Shown: piece by piece, positions 9,585-17,736 of the stretch
Position numbering within the stretch: position 1 is the stretch's first letter
Layout: the number at the start of each line of letters is the position of its first letter
Assembly (NCBI RefSeq): GCF_003711805.1
Contig: NZ_QXCP01000009.1
Location: 248,001 to 312,000, forward strand
DNA length: 64,000 bases
DNA from: Brachybacterium sp. EE-P12
Lineage (GTDB): Bacteria; Actinomycetota; Actinomycetes; Actinomycetales; Dermabacteraceae
Reading direction: 5' to 3'
Position numbers and translations under genes: made by a program
Notes under the pieces: generated by a model
Told to the model about the DNA's origin: nothing
Database searches by the model: none
Seen by the model: only the letters and a program-made list of their open reading frames with translations

Positions 9585-11085
9585 GCGGGTCCTCGTCCGC
9601 GGGCGAGGCAGGGCTGTCCACCGGGCTCCGCGGTGACGCGGCCGGGCTCACGTCGGGCGAGGCCGCGCTCCCGGCCGAGGCGGCGCTCATCGAGGAGCCA
9701 GCACTCGCCGCAGAGTCAGCGCTCCCGGCCGAGACGGCGCTCGCCGCGGACGCGGCGCTCCCGTCGGCGTCTCCCCTCCCGCTCGACGTGAGCGGGCGGT
9801 CCTCGTCCTCGCCGCGCTCACGGGACTCGGCCTCCTCGACCCGCTGCCGCAGGGAGGCGATGCCGCGGCGCGTCCACGGCACGAGGTCGGTGCCGCGCAC
9901 GGCGAGGACGGCCCCGGTGGCGAGCACCACCACGCCCAGCAGCGGCAGGGCGAGGGTCGACATCTGCGGGCCGAGGTGCACCAGGCGTCCGTCCCCGATC
10001 CCGCCGGTGGTCAGGCCCGCCAGCAGCAGCACCGCGACGATCACCGCCGCCGGATAGGCGATCCAGGCGGTGAGCCGTTCGCGCCGTCCGAGCTCGGCGA
10101 CGTCCCGCACGAGCGAGGACGCGCCCAGCCCCACCGCGATCGCGGGCAGCAGCATGAGCGCCCAGGTCCAGACCGGGAAGCCGCCCGGATCGGGGAGGAT
10201 TCCCAGCAGCGGCAGAGCCGGCAGCACCCCGGTCTGCGCCTCGCCGAGGGAGATCCCGGTCGAGGTCCCCACCACGACGGTGCCGCCGAGCAGCACCGCG
10301 AGCGCCCACACGGCCAGCAGCGGCAGCAGCGCGAGCTGCAGCAGCAGCAGCACGAGACCGCCCACGATCCCCGGTGCGAGCTGGTCGAACAGCGCGGTCT
10401 GGGCGGGCACGCGGAAGGCGGCCAGCCCGAGCACGAGCAGCAGCCCGGCGGCGACCAGGCCCAGCAGGGCGATCGCCGCGGCTCGCGCGACCGCGTCGTA
10501 GGGGGCGGGCAGCAGGTCCAGCACCCTCACCCCCGGCACCGTGGAGGTCGCCTCCCGGCGCAGCGACCACAGCAGGCCGATCAGCCCGCCGCCGACGGAG
10601 ACGAGCGCACCGGAGACGAACGCTGAGGTCACCACCGGTGTCGCCTCGGCGCTGCGGCCGATCGCGGCGAGGATCGACAGGCCGATCGCATAGGTGCCGG
10701 CGAAGGCGGCCAGCGCCACCCCGGCCTCGCGCAGGGCGCCGACGCGCAGCACCCCGTCCTCCCGCACGAGCTGCAGGCGCCGCCCGACCCGGCGCAGGTT
10801 CAGCGCGGCCAGGAGCACCAGGAGGATCTGCAGGCCGACGGGGGTGAGCGTCACGGCCCCGTCGATCACCCCGGTGCTGAGCACGACCCCGCCGCCGTGG
10901 CCGAGCACGAGGATGCTCAGCGCGATCAGCACGGCGTCCAGGGCGGTCGCGCTCGAGGAGGTCCCGGCGACCTGCGCGGCCAGGGCCGGCACGACGACGA
11001 CGGCGAGCGCGACGCCGAGCACGGACAGCGCCGCGAGGAGCCCGCGGACCAGTGGCGTCGTGATGCTGTCGCCGTCTGTGCTCAC
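9562..11085 (-). CDS. DUF6350 / PerM-type membrane protein
   Basis: 507 residues with roughly ten hydrophobic segments spanning residues 10-430, matching the DUF6350 family (called PerM in mycobacteria, linked to cell division). It commonly neighbours purN/purH, as here. The GTG start at 11085 has GGAG 6 nt upstream. The last ~75 residues are an unusual Ser/Ala/Asp/Pro low-complexity cytoplasmic tail of short repeats (SAAS, SAGS, SPAS). Family call rests on topology plus location; the role in division is known only from homologues. Confidence 0.72.
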   Translation of the reverse strand: MSTDGDSITTPLVRGLLAALSVLGVALAVVVVPALAAQVAGTSSSATALDAVLIALSILVLGHGGGVVLSTGVIDGAVTLTPVGLQILLVLLAALNLRRVGRRLQLVREDGVLRVGALREAGVALAAFAGTYAIGLSILAAIGRSAEATPVVTSAFVSGALVSVGGGLIGLLWSLRREATSTVPGVRVLDLLPAPYDAVARAAAIALLGLVAAGLLLVLGLAAFRVPAQTALFDQLAPGIVGGLVLLLLQLALLPLLAVWALAVLLGGTVVVGTSTGISLGEAQTGVLPALPLLGILPDPGGFPVWTWALMLLPAIAVGLGASSLVRDVAELGRRERLTAWIAYPAAVIVAVLLLAGLTTGGIGDGRLVHLGPQMSTLALPLLGVVVLATGAVLAVRGTDLVPWTRRGIASLRQRVEEAESRERGEDEDRPLTSSGRGDADGSAASAASAVSAGSADSAASAGSSMSAASAGSAASPDVSPAASPRSPVDSPASPADEDPLSPPAGR

Positions 11086-11229
11086 GCGATGCTCCTCGGG
11101 GGTGGGGGAAGGCGCCCGGACGGTGCCGGGCCCGTGGTCTCTCGCCGGTCCATGGTCGCACCTCGGCCGGTCCCGCCGACGCATCCGGGCACGGGACGCG
11201 AGTCACGGCGCGGCGGCGCGGGGGTGACG

Positions 11230-11235
11230 CATAAT
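11230..11235 (+). promoter_or_regulatory. leaderless -10 (CATAAT) for menF
   Basis: CATAAT, 7 nt, then ATG at 11243. The earlier ATG at 11234 overlaps the hexamer and is unlikely to be the start. Confidence 0.55.
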
Positions 11236-11242
11236 GACACGG

Positions 11243-12541
11243 ATGTCCGCTCCTCTCCCTCGCCCCGATCTCACCGCACCCGTGACTGCGACGCCCGTCG
11301 TCCGCACGATGCGGATCGAGGAGCCGGTGGACCTGCTGGGCCACGTCCCCGAGGGCGTCAGCGGCGCCTGGCTCCGGCACGGTCAGGGCGTGGTCGCCCT
11401 GGGCACCGCCTGGTCGGTCCGCACCCGGGGGCCGGACCGCTTCGCGGCGGCGAGCGCCGCCTTCCGCGAGCTCGCCTCCCGCGCCCGCATCGACGACGAG
11501 GTGCGGGTGCGCACCAGCGGCCTGATCGCGCTGGGCTCCTTCTCCTACGCGGCGTCCTCCGCGCGGGCCTCGACCCTGCTGGTGCCGCGCGCGCTGCTCG
11601 GCGTCCACGACGGCGAGGCCTTCCTCACCGTCGTCGGGATCGACGAGGAGCCGGAGCTGCCCGTCTCCTGGCGGGACCTGTTCCCCTCCTCCCCCGCCGA
11701 CGTCCCCGCGGACGTCCCTCTGGACCTCGAGGCGGATCACACGCCCGACGAGTACCAGGCCCTCGTGCAGCAGGCCGTGGAGGAGATCCGGGCCGGGGCG
11801 GCGGAGAAGATCGTGCTGTCCGAACGCACCTCCGTGCGCGCGCCCCGGCCGCTGTCCCCCGCCCTGCTCCTGACGCGGCTCGCGCGCGACTATCCCTCGA
11901 CCTGGGTGTACCACCTCGAGGACGTCGTCGGCGCGAGCCCGGAGATGCTCGCCCAGACCGAGCAGGGCCGCGTGTTCTCCCGCGTGCTGGCCGGCTCCCG
12001 GCCCGTCGCGGACGACGGCGAGCTGGACGAGGCGGATCGCCGTGCCTTCCGCAGCGACCGCAAGGAGCGCTCCGAGCATGCCTACGCGGTGGACTCGGTG
12101 GTCGAGCGGCTCGCCGATCTCGCCGCGGAGCCGGAGGTCTCCCCCGAGCCGTTCGTGCTGCGCCTGCCGGGGCTCGAGCACCTCGCCTCGGACGTCTCGG
12201 CCCGCCTCCACGAGGGGGTCACGAGCCTGGACGTCGCGGCGCGCCTGCACCCGTCGGCCGCGGTCTCCGGGACGCCGCGCGAGCGGGCCGACGAGATCAT
12301 CGACCGGCTCGAGCCGCATGACCGCGGCGGCTATGCCTCCCCCGTCGGCTGGATGGACGCGAGCGGCGACGGCCAGTGGGCGATCGCGCTGCGGATGGCG
12401 CACCTGACCGGGGAGCGCACGGCGGTGCTGCAGGCCGGCGGCGGGCTCGTCGCGGCCTCGGACCCGGTCTCCGAGCATGCCGAGGCGCTCGCGAAGTGCC
12501 GTCCGATGCTGCGCGCGCTGCGGGGCGACGCCGGCGCCTGA
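11243..12541 (+). CDS. menF: isochorismate synthase
   Basis: Converts chorismate to isochorismate, the first committed step to menaquinone. 432 residues of the chorismate-binding family: KIVLSERTSV (catalytic base region), VGASPEMLAQ, VFSRVLAGSRP, RKERSEHAYAVDSVV, HPSAAVSGTPRERA and YASPVGWMD are present in the usual order. Anthranilate synthase is less likely because the neighbours menD, menC, menB, menE and menA make up most of the pathway. Transcribed alone, convergent with htrA (18 nt between stops). Confidence 0.93.
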   Translation: MSAPLPRPDLTAPVTATPVVRTMRIEEPVDLLGHVPEGVSGAWLRHGQGVVALGTAWSVRTRGPDRFAAASAAFRELASRARIDDEVRVRTSGLIALGSFSYAASSARASTLLVPRALLGVHDGEAFLTVVGIDEEPELPVSWRDLFPSSPADVPADVPLDLEADHTPDEYQALVQQAVEEIRAGAAEKIVLSERTSVRAPRPLSPALLLTRLARDYPSTWVYHLEDVVGASPEMLAQTEQGRVFSRVLAGSRPVADDGELDEADRRAFRSDRKERSEHAYAVDSVVERLADLAAEPEVSPEPFVLRLPGLEHLASDVSARLHEGVTSLDVAARLHPSAAVSGTPRERADEIIDRLEPHDRGGYASPVGWMDASGDGQWAIALRMAHLTGERTAVLQAGGGLVAASDPVSEHAEALAKCRPMLRALRGDAGA

Positions 12542-12559
12542 GCCCGACGCCCGGACCGA

Positions 12560-14044
12560 TCAGCCCTCCCGTGCGGAGAGGGTGACCTCGACCTGCTGGA
12601 TGCCGCCGTCGCGGACCACCTCGAGCTGGTGGGTCGAGCCGACCTCCAGCCCGCGCACCGCGCCGGTGAGCGCGCCGGCGCCGCCGATGGTCGTGTCGTC
12701 GACCCCGATGATGAGATCCCCCTCGGCCAGACCCGCCTCGGCGGCGGGGCTGCCCGGCTCGACGGAGACGACCTGGGCGCCCCGGTACCCGGCGCTGCCG
12801 TCGTCCGCGGAGCCGTCGGTGGTGGTCACTCCCAGGAAGGCGTGCTCGACCGGGCCGCCGTCCTCGAGCTGATCGGCGATCAGCATGGCCGTGTTCGCGG
12901 GGATCGCGAAGCCGAGCCCGATGCTGCCGGCCTGCCCCGACTCGTTCGGGATGGAGGCGATCGCGGTGTTGATGCCGATGACCTGGCCGGCGGCGTCGAC
13001 GAGCGGGCCGCCGGAGTTGCCGGGATTGATCGCGGCGTCGGTCTGGATCGCGGAGGTGTAGGTGGTGTCCGAGCCGTCGGTCTCCTCGCCGGAGGCGGTC
13101 ACGGGCCGGTCCAGCGCCGAGACGATGCCGGTGGTGACCGTGTTCTCGAGCCCGAGCGGGGTGCCGAGCGCCATGACGGGCTGGCCCACGGCGACCGTCG
13201 AGGAGTCCGCGAAGGTCGCGGGCTGCAGGTCGTCCGGCGGGGAGTCTAGGCGGATGACGGCGAGGTCGGTGGTGGGGTCGGTGCCGACGGGGCTCGCGGT
13301 GTAGCTGCGCCCGTCGCTGGTGGTGATCTGGAGGGAGCGCGCCTCGCCGACGACGTGGTCGTTGGTCAGGATCGTGCCCTCCTCGTCGAGGATCACGCCG
13401 GTGCCCTGGCTGGTGCCGGCGCCGGTGGAGGCGAGGATCGAGACGGCGCTGGGCGAGACCTGCTCGGCGATCTCCGCCCAGTCGGGATCCTCCGCGGTGG
13501 TGGTCGCGGCGGGGCGGGCCTCGGTGGTGGTCGAGCTCGAGGAGGCGGCGACGGGCTCGTCGTCCTGCAGCTGGTCGTAGGCGATGACGCCGCCGAGGGT
13601 CAGGCCGCTGGAGAGGAGCATGCCGGCGATCACGAGGCCGCCGGTGCCGATCCAGCCCGGGCCGCGGCGAGGGGCGGCCGTGCCGGCGGATGCAGCTGCC
13701 GGTGCGGCGGCGGTGACGGGGAGCGGCTCGGTCGCGTCGGCGCCGTAGGACGCGCCCGCACCGTACGGGGCGTCGGGCCCGTAGGGCGCGCCGCCCCCAG
13801 AGGAGACGTCGGCGCCGTGCGGGGTCGCCGCGCCGTACGAGAAGCCTGCGCCGGACGCGCCGTACCAGCTCGGCCCGGGATCCGGAGCGGCCTGCGGCGG
13901 GAGCGGCGCGGTGCCGGGAGTGCTCGAGTCCGGGATGGACGTCTCCGGGCCGGACGCGGCCGGGCTCGACGCGTCCGGGCTGGGCGCGGCCGGGATCGCG
14001 GTGTCGTCGTCGCGGGGCGGCTGCGGGGAGTGCTCGTCGTTCAT
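12560..14044 (-). CDS. HtrA/DegP-like membrane-anchored serine protease with PDZ domain
   Basis: 494 residues. A long Pro/Ala/Gly/Tyr-rich cytoplasmic N-terminus (1-127) with GAxYG-type repeats precedes one transmembrane helix (131-156). The trypsin-like domain carries the triad His230 (LTNDHVV), Asp260 (TTDLAVIRL) and Ser344 (NPGNSGGPL); a PDZ domain occupies about 395-485 (GAQVVSVEPGSPAAEAGL). It should act outside the membrane in envelope protein quality control, like mycobacterial PepD/HtrA. All catalytic residues are intact. It lies 22 nt downstream of menD on the same strand and may be cotranscribed. Confidence 0.93.
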   Translation of the reverse strand: MNDEHSPQPPRDDDTAIPAAPSPDASSPAASGPETSIPDSSTPGTAPLPPQAAPDPGPSWYGASGAGFSYGAATPHGADVSSGGGAPYGPDAPYGAGASYGADATEPLPVTAAAPAAASAGTAAPRRGPGWIGTGGLVIAGMLLSSGLTLGGVIAYDQLQDDEPVAASSSSTTTEARPAATTTAEDPDWAEIAEQVSPSAVSILASTGAGTSQGTGVILDEEGTILTNDHVVGEARSLQITTSDGRSYTASPVGTDPTTDLAVIRLDSPPDDLQPATFADSSTVAVGQPVMALGTPLGLENTVTTGIVSALDRPVTASGEETDGSDTTYTSAIQTDAAINPGNSGGPLVDAAGQVIGINTAIASIPNESGQAGSIGLGFAIPANTAMLIADQLEDGGPVEHAFLGVTTTDGSADDGSAGYRGAQVVSVEPGSPAAEAGLAEGDLIIGVDDTTIGGAGALTGAVRGLEVGSTHQLEVVRDGGIQQVEVTLSAREG

Positions 14045-14066
14045 GGGGTCATGTCACCACCGTTCG

Positions 14067-15923
14067 TCAAGAATTCCTCGGGACCGGGCTGGGCGACTCC
14101 TGGACGACGAGCATCCGCAGCCCGTGCGCGGGTTCGTCGAGCGCCTCGGGCAGCTGCTCGACGCCGAGCGAGCACGCCTTCGCGCCGAGAGCGGAGGCGG
14201 CCGCCGCGATGTCGGCGCCGTGCGGGGTCGTGAAGAAGCGGCGCAGCAGCTCGGGCGGGGCCGCGGCGTGCTCGAGCCCGGAGAAGATGCGGCCCCCGCA
14301 GTCGTCGACCACGATCACGTCGAGGTCCGGCCGGGGCTCCTCGGGGCCGACGAGCAGGCCGGTGAGGTCATGGAGGGCGGTGAGGTCGCCGACCAGCAGC
14401 CGGGTGCGGCCCGGCCGCTCCGCTGCGTTCGGCCCGGCAGCGCTCGGCCCCGCCGCGCCGTCGGACGCCGCGCCCGCGGCACGGGCGAGGGCGAGGCCGC
14501 CGGCCATCGCGGTGGTCCCGTCGATGCCGGCCAGGCCCCGGTTCGCGATCACGCGGGCGGCGGTGGGGCCGGCGTGCTGCTCGAGGTCCCGCACGAGGCT
14601 CGAGGAGCCGAGCACGAGCAGGTCGCCGGGCCCGGAGGCCTCCCACACCGCGAGCGCGGCCCGCTGCTGCCAGGGGTGCGGCAGCGCGGCGACGGAGGTA
14701 TCGGCCGCGGTCCTCCAGGCCTCGATCCAGGCATGCCGCTCCTGCGCCTCGGACGACGCGTCGAGGCGTGCTGCTCGGTCGATCGGCGCCGTGCCGGATG
14801 CCGACGAGTCGGTCGCTGCGGTGCACGGCGCCGCCGTCTCCTCGCCGAGCGCGGCGGGGACGACGAGGCTCGCCCGGCGTGCGACGTCGGGCCAGTCCGG
14901 GTGCGGGTCCACGACGACGACCTCGACGTCGGCGGCACCGAGCAGGGCGCCGACGACGGGGCGGGAGAGCGTCGGATGACCGAGCACGATCGCTCGATGC
15001 GGACGCAGCGGATGCTCCGGGTCGGCCATCACCTCACGCAGCAGCGCGGGATAGCGCGGGACCAGACTCTTCGCGTGCAGCGCGCCGGAGCTCGGCTCCG
15101 CGAGCAGCGGCAGCGCGTGTGCGTCGGCGAGCGCGGCGGCGGCCGGGCCCGCCCCGTCGCCGGCGACGACGACGGTGCGGGAGTCCACCGGGACCGGCTG
15201 CGGAGCGGGGGCCGGGGCGGGGAGCCGGCGGGTGACCACGATCCGCTCCGGGGCGGAGGCGGCAGCGTCGTCGGCCCTGCCGACGGCATCGCGACCCCCG
15301 CTGCCCGGTCGGGGCACGAGGGGGTCGCGGAAGGAGAGGTTCAGGTGCACCGGCCCGGGATGCTCCCCCGTCGCGGCGGCGAGGGCGCGCGCGGCGGTGG
15401 AGACGGCGGTGCGCAGCTCGAGCGGGCTCGCCGCGTCCGCGGCCGGGGCGGGCAGGTCCACCGCCAGGCGCGTGAGGGAGCGGAACATGCCGGCCTGCCG
15501 CGTCGTCTGGTTCGCGCCGACCTCCCGCAGCTCGGCCGGCCGGTCCGCCGTGAGGACGAGCAGCGGGATCCGGGAGTGATGCGCCTCCATCACCGCGGCG
15601 TGGAGGTGTGCGGTGGCGGTGCCGGAGGTGGTGACCACCGCGGCGGGGCGGGCGGGGTCGTGACGGCTGAGGCCGAGGGCGGTGAAGGCGGCGGCGCGCT
15701 CGTCGATCCTCACGTGGGCGCGGATGCGCCCGGCGACCTCCGGGGCTGCGAGTCCGTGGACCAGCGGGGCGGAGCGGGAGCCGGGCGCGAGCACCGCCTC
15801 GGAGAGCCCGAGCTCGGCCAGCGCCGACCACAGCGCGACCGCCTGGTCCACGGCGCCGGAGCCGGTGGGGCGCGGAGCGGGGATCGTGGCCGGTGCGGGC
15901 AGTGGAGCGGAGTGAGCGTGCAC
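14067..15923 (-). CDS. menD: 2-succinyl-5-enolpyruvyl-6-hydroxy-3-cyclohexene-1-carboxylate synthase
   Basis: ThDP-dependent enzyme joining isochorismate and 2-oxoglutarate. 618 residues. N-terminal pyrimidine-binding domain with EAVLAPGSRSAPL, TTSGTATAHLHAAVMEA and the ThDP glutamate region RIDERAAAF; LTADRPAELREVGANQTT is characteristic of MenD. Two Ala/Ser/Thr-rich inserts (EETAAPCTAATDSSAS and SDGAAGPSAAGPNAAERPGR) make it longer than the usual ~550. The GTG start at 15923 is set by TACCCT 6 nt upstream (leaderless). Confidence 0.95.
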   Translation of the reverse strand: MHAHSAPLPAPATIPAPRPTGSGAVDQAVALWSALAELGLSEAVLAPGSRSAPLVHGLAAPEVAGRIRAHVRIDERAAAFTALGLSRHDPARPAAVVTTSGTATAHLHAAVMEAHHSRIPLLVLTADRPAELREVGANQTTRQAGMFRSLTRLAVDLPAPAADAASPLELRTAVSTAARALAAATGEHPGPVHLNLSFRDPLVPRPGSGGRDAVGRADDAAASAPERIVVTRRLPAPAPAPQPVPVDSRTVVVAGDGAGPAAAALADAHALPLLAEPSSGALHAKSLVPRYPALLREVMADPEHPLRPHRAIVLGHPTLSRPVVGALLGAADVEVVVVDPHPDWPDVARRASLVVPAALGEETAAPCTAATDSSASGTAPIDRAARLDASSEAQERHAWIEAWRTAADTSVAALPHPWQQRAALAVWEASGPGDLLVLGSSSLVRDLEQHAGPTAARVIANRGLAGIDGTTAMAGGLALARAAGAASDGAAGPSAAGPNAAERPGRTRLLVGDLTALHDLTGLLVGPEEPRPDLDVIVVDDCGGRIFSGLEHAAAPPELLRRFFTTPHGADIAAAASALGAKACSLGVEQLPEALDEPAHGLRMLVVQESPSPVPRNS

Positions 15924-15929
15924 CTCGCC

Positions 15930-15935
15930 AGGGTA
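15930..15935 (-). promoter_or_regulatory. leaderless -10 (TACCCT) for menD
   Basis: TACCCT on the minus strand, 6 nt, then GTG of menD; it lies in the 34-nt gap between menC and menD, giving menD its own promoter inside the run. Confidence 0.55.
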
Positions 15936-15957
15936 GTCCTGCGCTGCTCGGCGCCGG

Positions 15958-16935
15958 TCAGAGCTGTGCGGCGCAGGCGGCGAGGCGCTCCTCCCAGCGG
16001 GCGGCGAGGGAGTCGTCCGCGGCGTGACGGGACATCAGCTCCTCGCTCGGGGCGGGCCGATGGGCGGGAAGCATCCCGTCGGCCGCGCGCAGCGGCTGCT
16101 CGACCAGATCGCCGGTGAGCAGCGTGGCCGTCGCGAGCCCGCAGGCGTGGGGCAGCTCGGGCAGGGCGGCGGCGAGCGCGATCCCGGCGCCCAGGCCCAC
16201 GCTGGACTCGAGCGCGGAGGAGACCACCACCGGCAGCCCCGCCTGCTCGGCCAGCTCGAGGCAGCGGGTCACGCCGCCGAGGGGCTGGACCTTCATCACC
16301 AGCACGTCGGCGGCCTCAGCCCGGGCGACCCGCAGCGGATCCTCCGCGCGGCGCACCGACTCGTCCGCGGCGATCGGCACGTCCAGGGCGCGGCGCAGCG
16401 CGGCGAGGTCCTCAAGGGCGGCGCACGGCTGCTCGGCGTACTCGAGGCCGCCCGCGGCCCGGTCCATGACGGGCAGCGCCTCGAGCGCCTCCTCGAGGGT
16501 CCAGGCGGCGTTCGCGTCGATGCGCAGGCGCGCGTCGGGACCCATCGCCTCCCGCACCGCCTCGAGCCGCTGCGCGTCGGCCGCGAGATCGGAGCCGGGA
16601 TCGGCGACCTTGACCTTCGCCGTCCGCGCTCCGCCGACGGTCGCGATCCGCGCGGCGAGCACGGGCGGGAGGACGGGGATCGTGGCGTTGACCTCGACCT
16701 CTGTGCGGAGCGGCGCCGGACGCTGCGTGGTGGCGTCCTCGAGCGCGGCGCGCAGCCAGGCCGCGGACTCGACCGCGTCGTAGTCCCAGAACGGGGAGAA
16801 CTCCGCCCACCCCTCGGGGCCGCGCAGCAGCATGCCGTCGCGCTCCGTGATCCGTCGGAAGCGGGTGGTCATCGGGATCGACCACGCGAGGGCGCGGTCG
16901 ATGCCGCGCTCGCGCAGGGCGGGGGGAATACGCAT
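15958..16935 (-). CDS. menC: o-succinylbenzoate synthase
   Basis: Dehydrates SHCHC to o-succinylbenzoate; enolase superfamily. 325 residues. Metal and catalytic residues are visible: TAKVKVAD (catalytic Lys), RIDANAAW (metal Asp), LEYAEQP (metal Glu), IAADESV (metal Asp) and VMKVQPLGG (second Lys). The ATG at 16935 follows TACCCT by exactly 7 nt, so the message is leaderless. It is divergent from the GNAT gene over a 55-bp gap and lies upstream of menD. Confidence 0.95.
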   Translation of the reverse strand: MRIPPALRERGIDRALAWSIPMTTRFRRITERDGMLLRGPEGWAEFSPFWDYDAVESAAWLRAALEDATTQRPAPLRTEVEVNATIPVLPPVLAARIATVGGARTAKVKVADPGSDLAADAQRLEAVREAMGPDARLRIDANAAWTLEEALEALPVMDRAAGGLEYAEQPCAALEDLAALRRALDVPIAADESVRRAEDPLRVARAEAADVLVMKVQPLGGVTRCLELAEQAGLPVVVSSALESSVGLGAGIALAAALPELPHACGLATATLLTGDLVEQPLRAADGMLPAHRPAPSEELMSRHAADDSLAARWEERLAACAAQL

Positions 16936-16942
16936 GGCCACG

Positions 16943-16948
16943 AGGGTA
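16943..16948 (-). promoter_or_regulatory. leaderless -10 (TACCCT) for menC
   Basis: TACCCT on the minus strand, 7 nt, then ATG of menC. Confidence 0.55.
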
Positions 16949-16978
16949 ATGAGCGTGCGCCGCCGGTGCGAGGCGCGG

Positions 16979-16984
16979 CACGAT
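16979..16984 (+). promoter_or_regulatory. leaderless -10 (CACGAT) for GNAT gene
   Basis: CACGAT, 6 nt, then ATG at 16991; a weaker variant of the TANNNT pattern. It lies 30 nt from the divergent menC hexamer. Confidence 0.4.
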
Positions 16985-16990
16985 GGGGCG

Positions 16991-17542
16991 ATGCAGCCCA
17001 CCGCCGACGACCGATGCGCACTGCGCCCCGTGCGCACCTCGGATGCGCCCGCAGTGCTCGCCGCCTTCCGCTCCGCCGCGGACATGGCGCGTCAGGGAGG
17101 GGTGCAGACCCTCGAGCAGGCGCAGGAGCAGGTGGCCTGGCTGCGCGCGCCGCAGCGTCGAGCGGTCGCGATCGTCGATCAGGACGATCTGCTCGTCGGC
17201 CTGGTGGCGATCAGCGTCGACGAGGACAACCGCAGCGGCTGGTTCTTCTACTGGCTGCATGCCGGACATCGCGGCCGCGGCCTCGCCGCCCGGGCGGCCG
17301 CGACCGTCGCCGAGCACGCGCTGACCCCGTCGGACGAGGGAGGCTGGGGGCTCGAGCGGCTCGAGCTCGGCCACCGGGTCGAGAACGCCGGCTCGGGGGC
17401 GGTGGCCCGTGCCGCCGGGTTCGTGCACGAGGGCACCGAGCGCGGCAAGTTCCTCGTGGACGGCCTACGTCGGGACGTGCACGTGATGGGCAGGCTGCGC
17501 AGCGATCCGGCGCCGCCCACGGCCGGGCTCCCCTGGCGGTGA
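16991..17542 (+). CDS. GNAT-family N-acetyltransferase
   Basis: 183 residues, one GNAT domain of the RimJ/RimL type. The acetyl-CoA loop HRGRGLAARAAATVAEHA (about residues 93-110) and the C-terminal GSGAVARAAGFVHEGTERG, in which the gain of a Gly-Phe turn is typical of RimJ-like enzymes, are clear. Substrate unknown: protein N-termini, small amines and antibiotics are all possible. It sits between menC and menB but no men-pathway role is implied by its sequence. The 3' end abuts a permease remnant on the other strand. Confidence 0.85.
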   Translation: MQPTADDRCALRPVRTSDAPAVLAAFRSAADMARQGGVQTLEQAQEQVAWLRAPQRRAVAIVDQDDLLVGLVAISVDEDNRSGWFFYWLHAGHRGRGLAARAAATVAEHALTPSDEGGWGLERLELGHRVENAGSGAVARAAGFVHEGTERGKFLVDGLRRDVHVMGRLRSDPAPPTAGLPWR

Positions 17543-17640
17543 CCACCCAGCAGAACCAGTCGGTCCAGCCGGCGAAGAAGGCGGCCCAGGGGCCCAGCAG
17601 GTCCCCGGTGACGTCGGCGAAGCTGGCGGTCGCCGAGGGC
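17541..17640 (-). pseudogene. remnant of a CycA/AroP-type amino-acid permease
   Basis: The minus strand reads SFADVTGDLLGPWAAFFAG followed directly by WTDWFCWVVTA. In APC-superfamily D-Ala/Ser/Gly and aromatic permeases the same stretch (SFxDxAxDLLGPWAGFFTGW, then TYWFCWVVTG) forms one transmembrane segment. Only about 33 codons are recognisable; sequence on either side does not continue the match, there is no start codon, and the end overlaps the GNAT stop. I read it as a fossil of a lost permease gene. Recognition is from memory of the family, not from an alignment. Confidence 0.6.
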
Positions 17641-17723
17641 GCGCTCGGGGTGCGGGGAGCCTTCTCCGCCCCGTCGGCCCGGCGTCTGCGCGTCGGCCAG
17701 GCACCAGCCCGGTGCCCCGGCGA

Positions 17724-17729
17724 TACCCT
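17724..17729 (+). promoter_or_regulatory. leaderless -10 (TACCCT) for menB
   Basis: TACCCT, 7 nt, then ATG of menB; drives menB-menE. Confidence 0.6.
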
Positions 17730-17736
17730 GAGCCCC

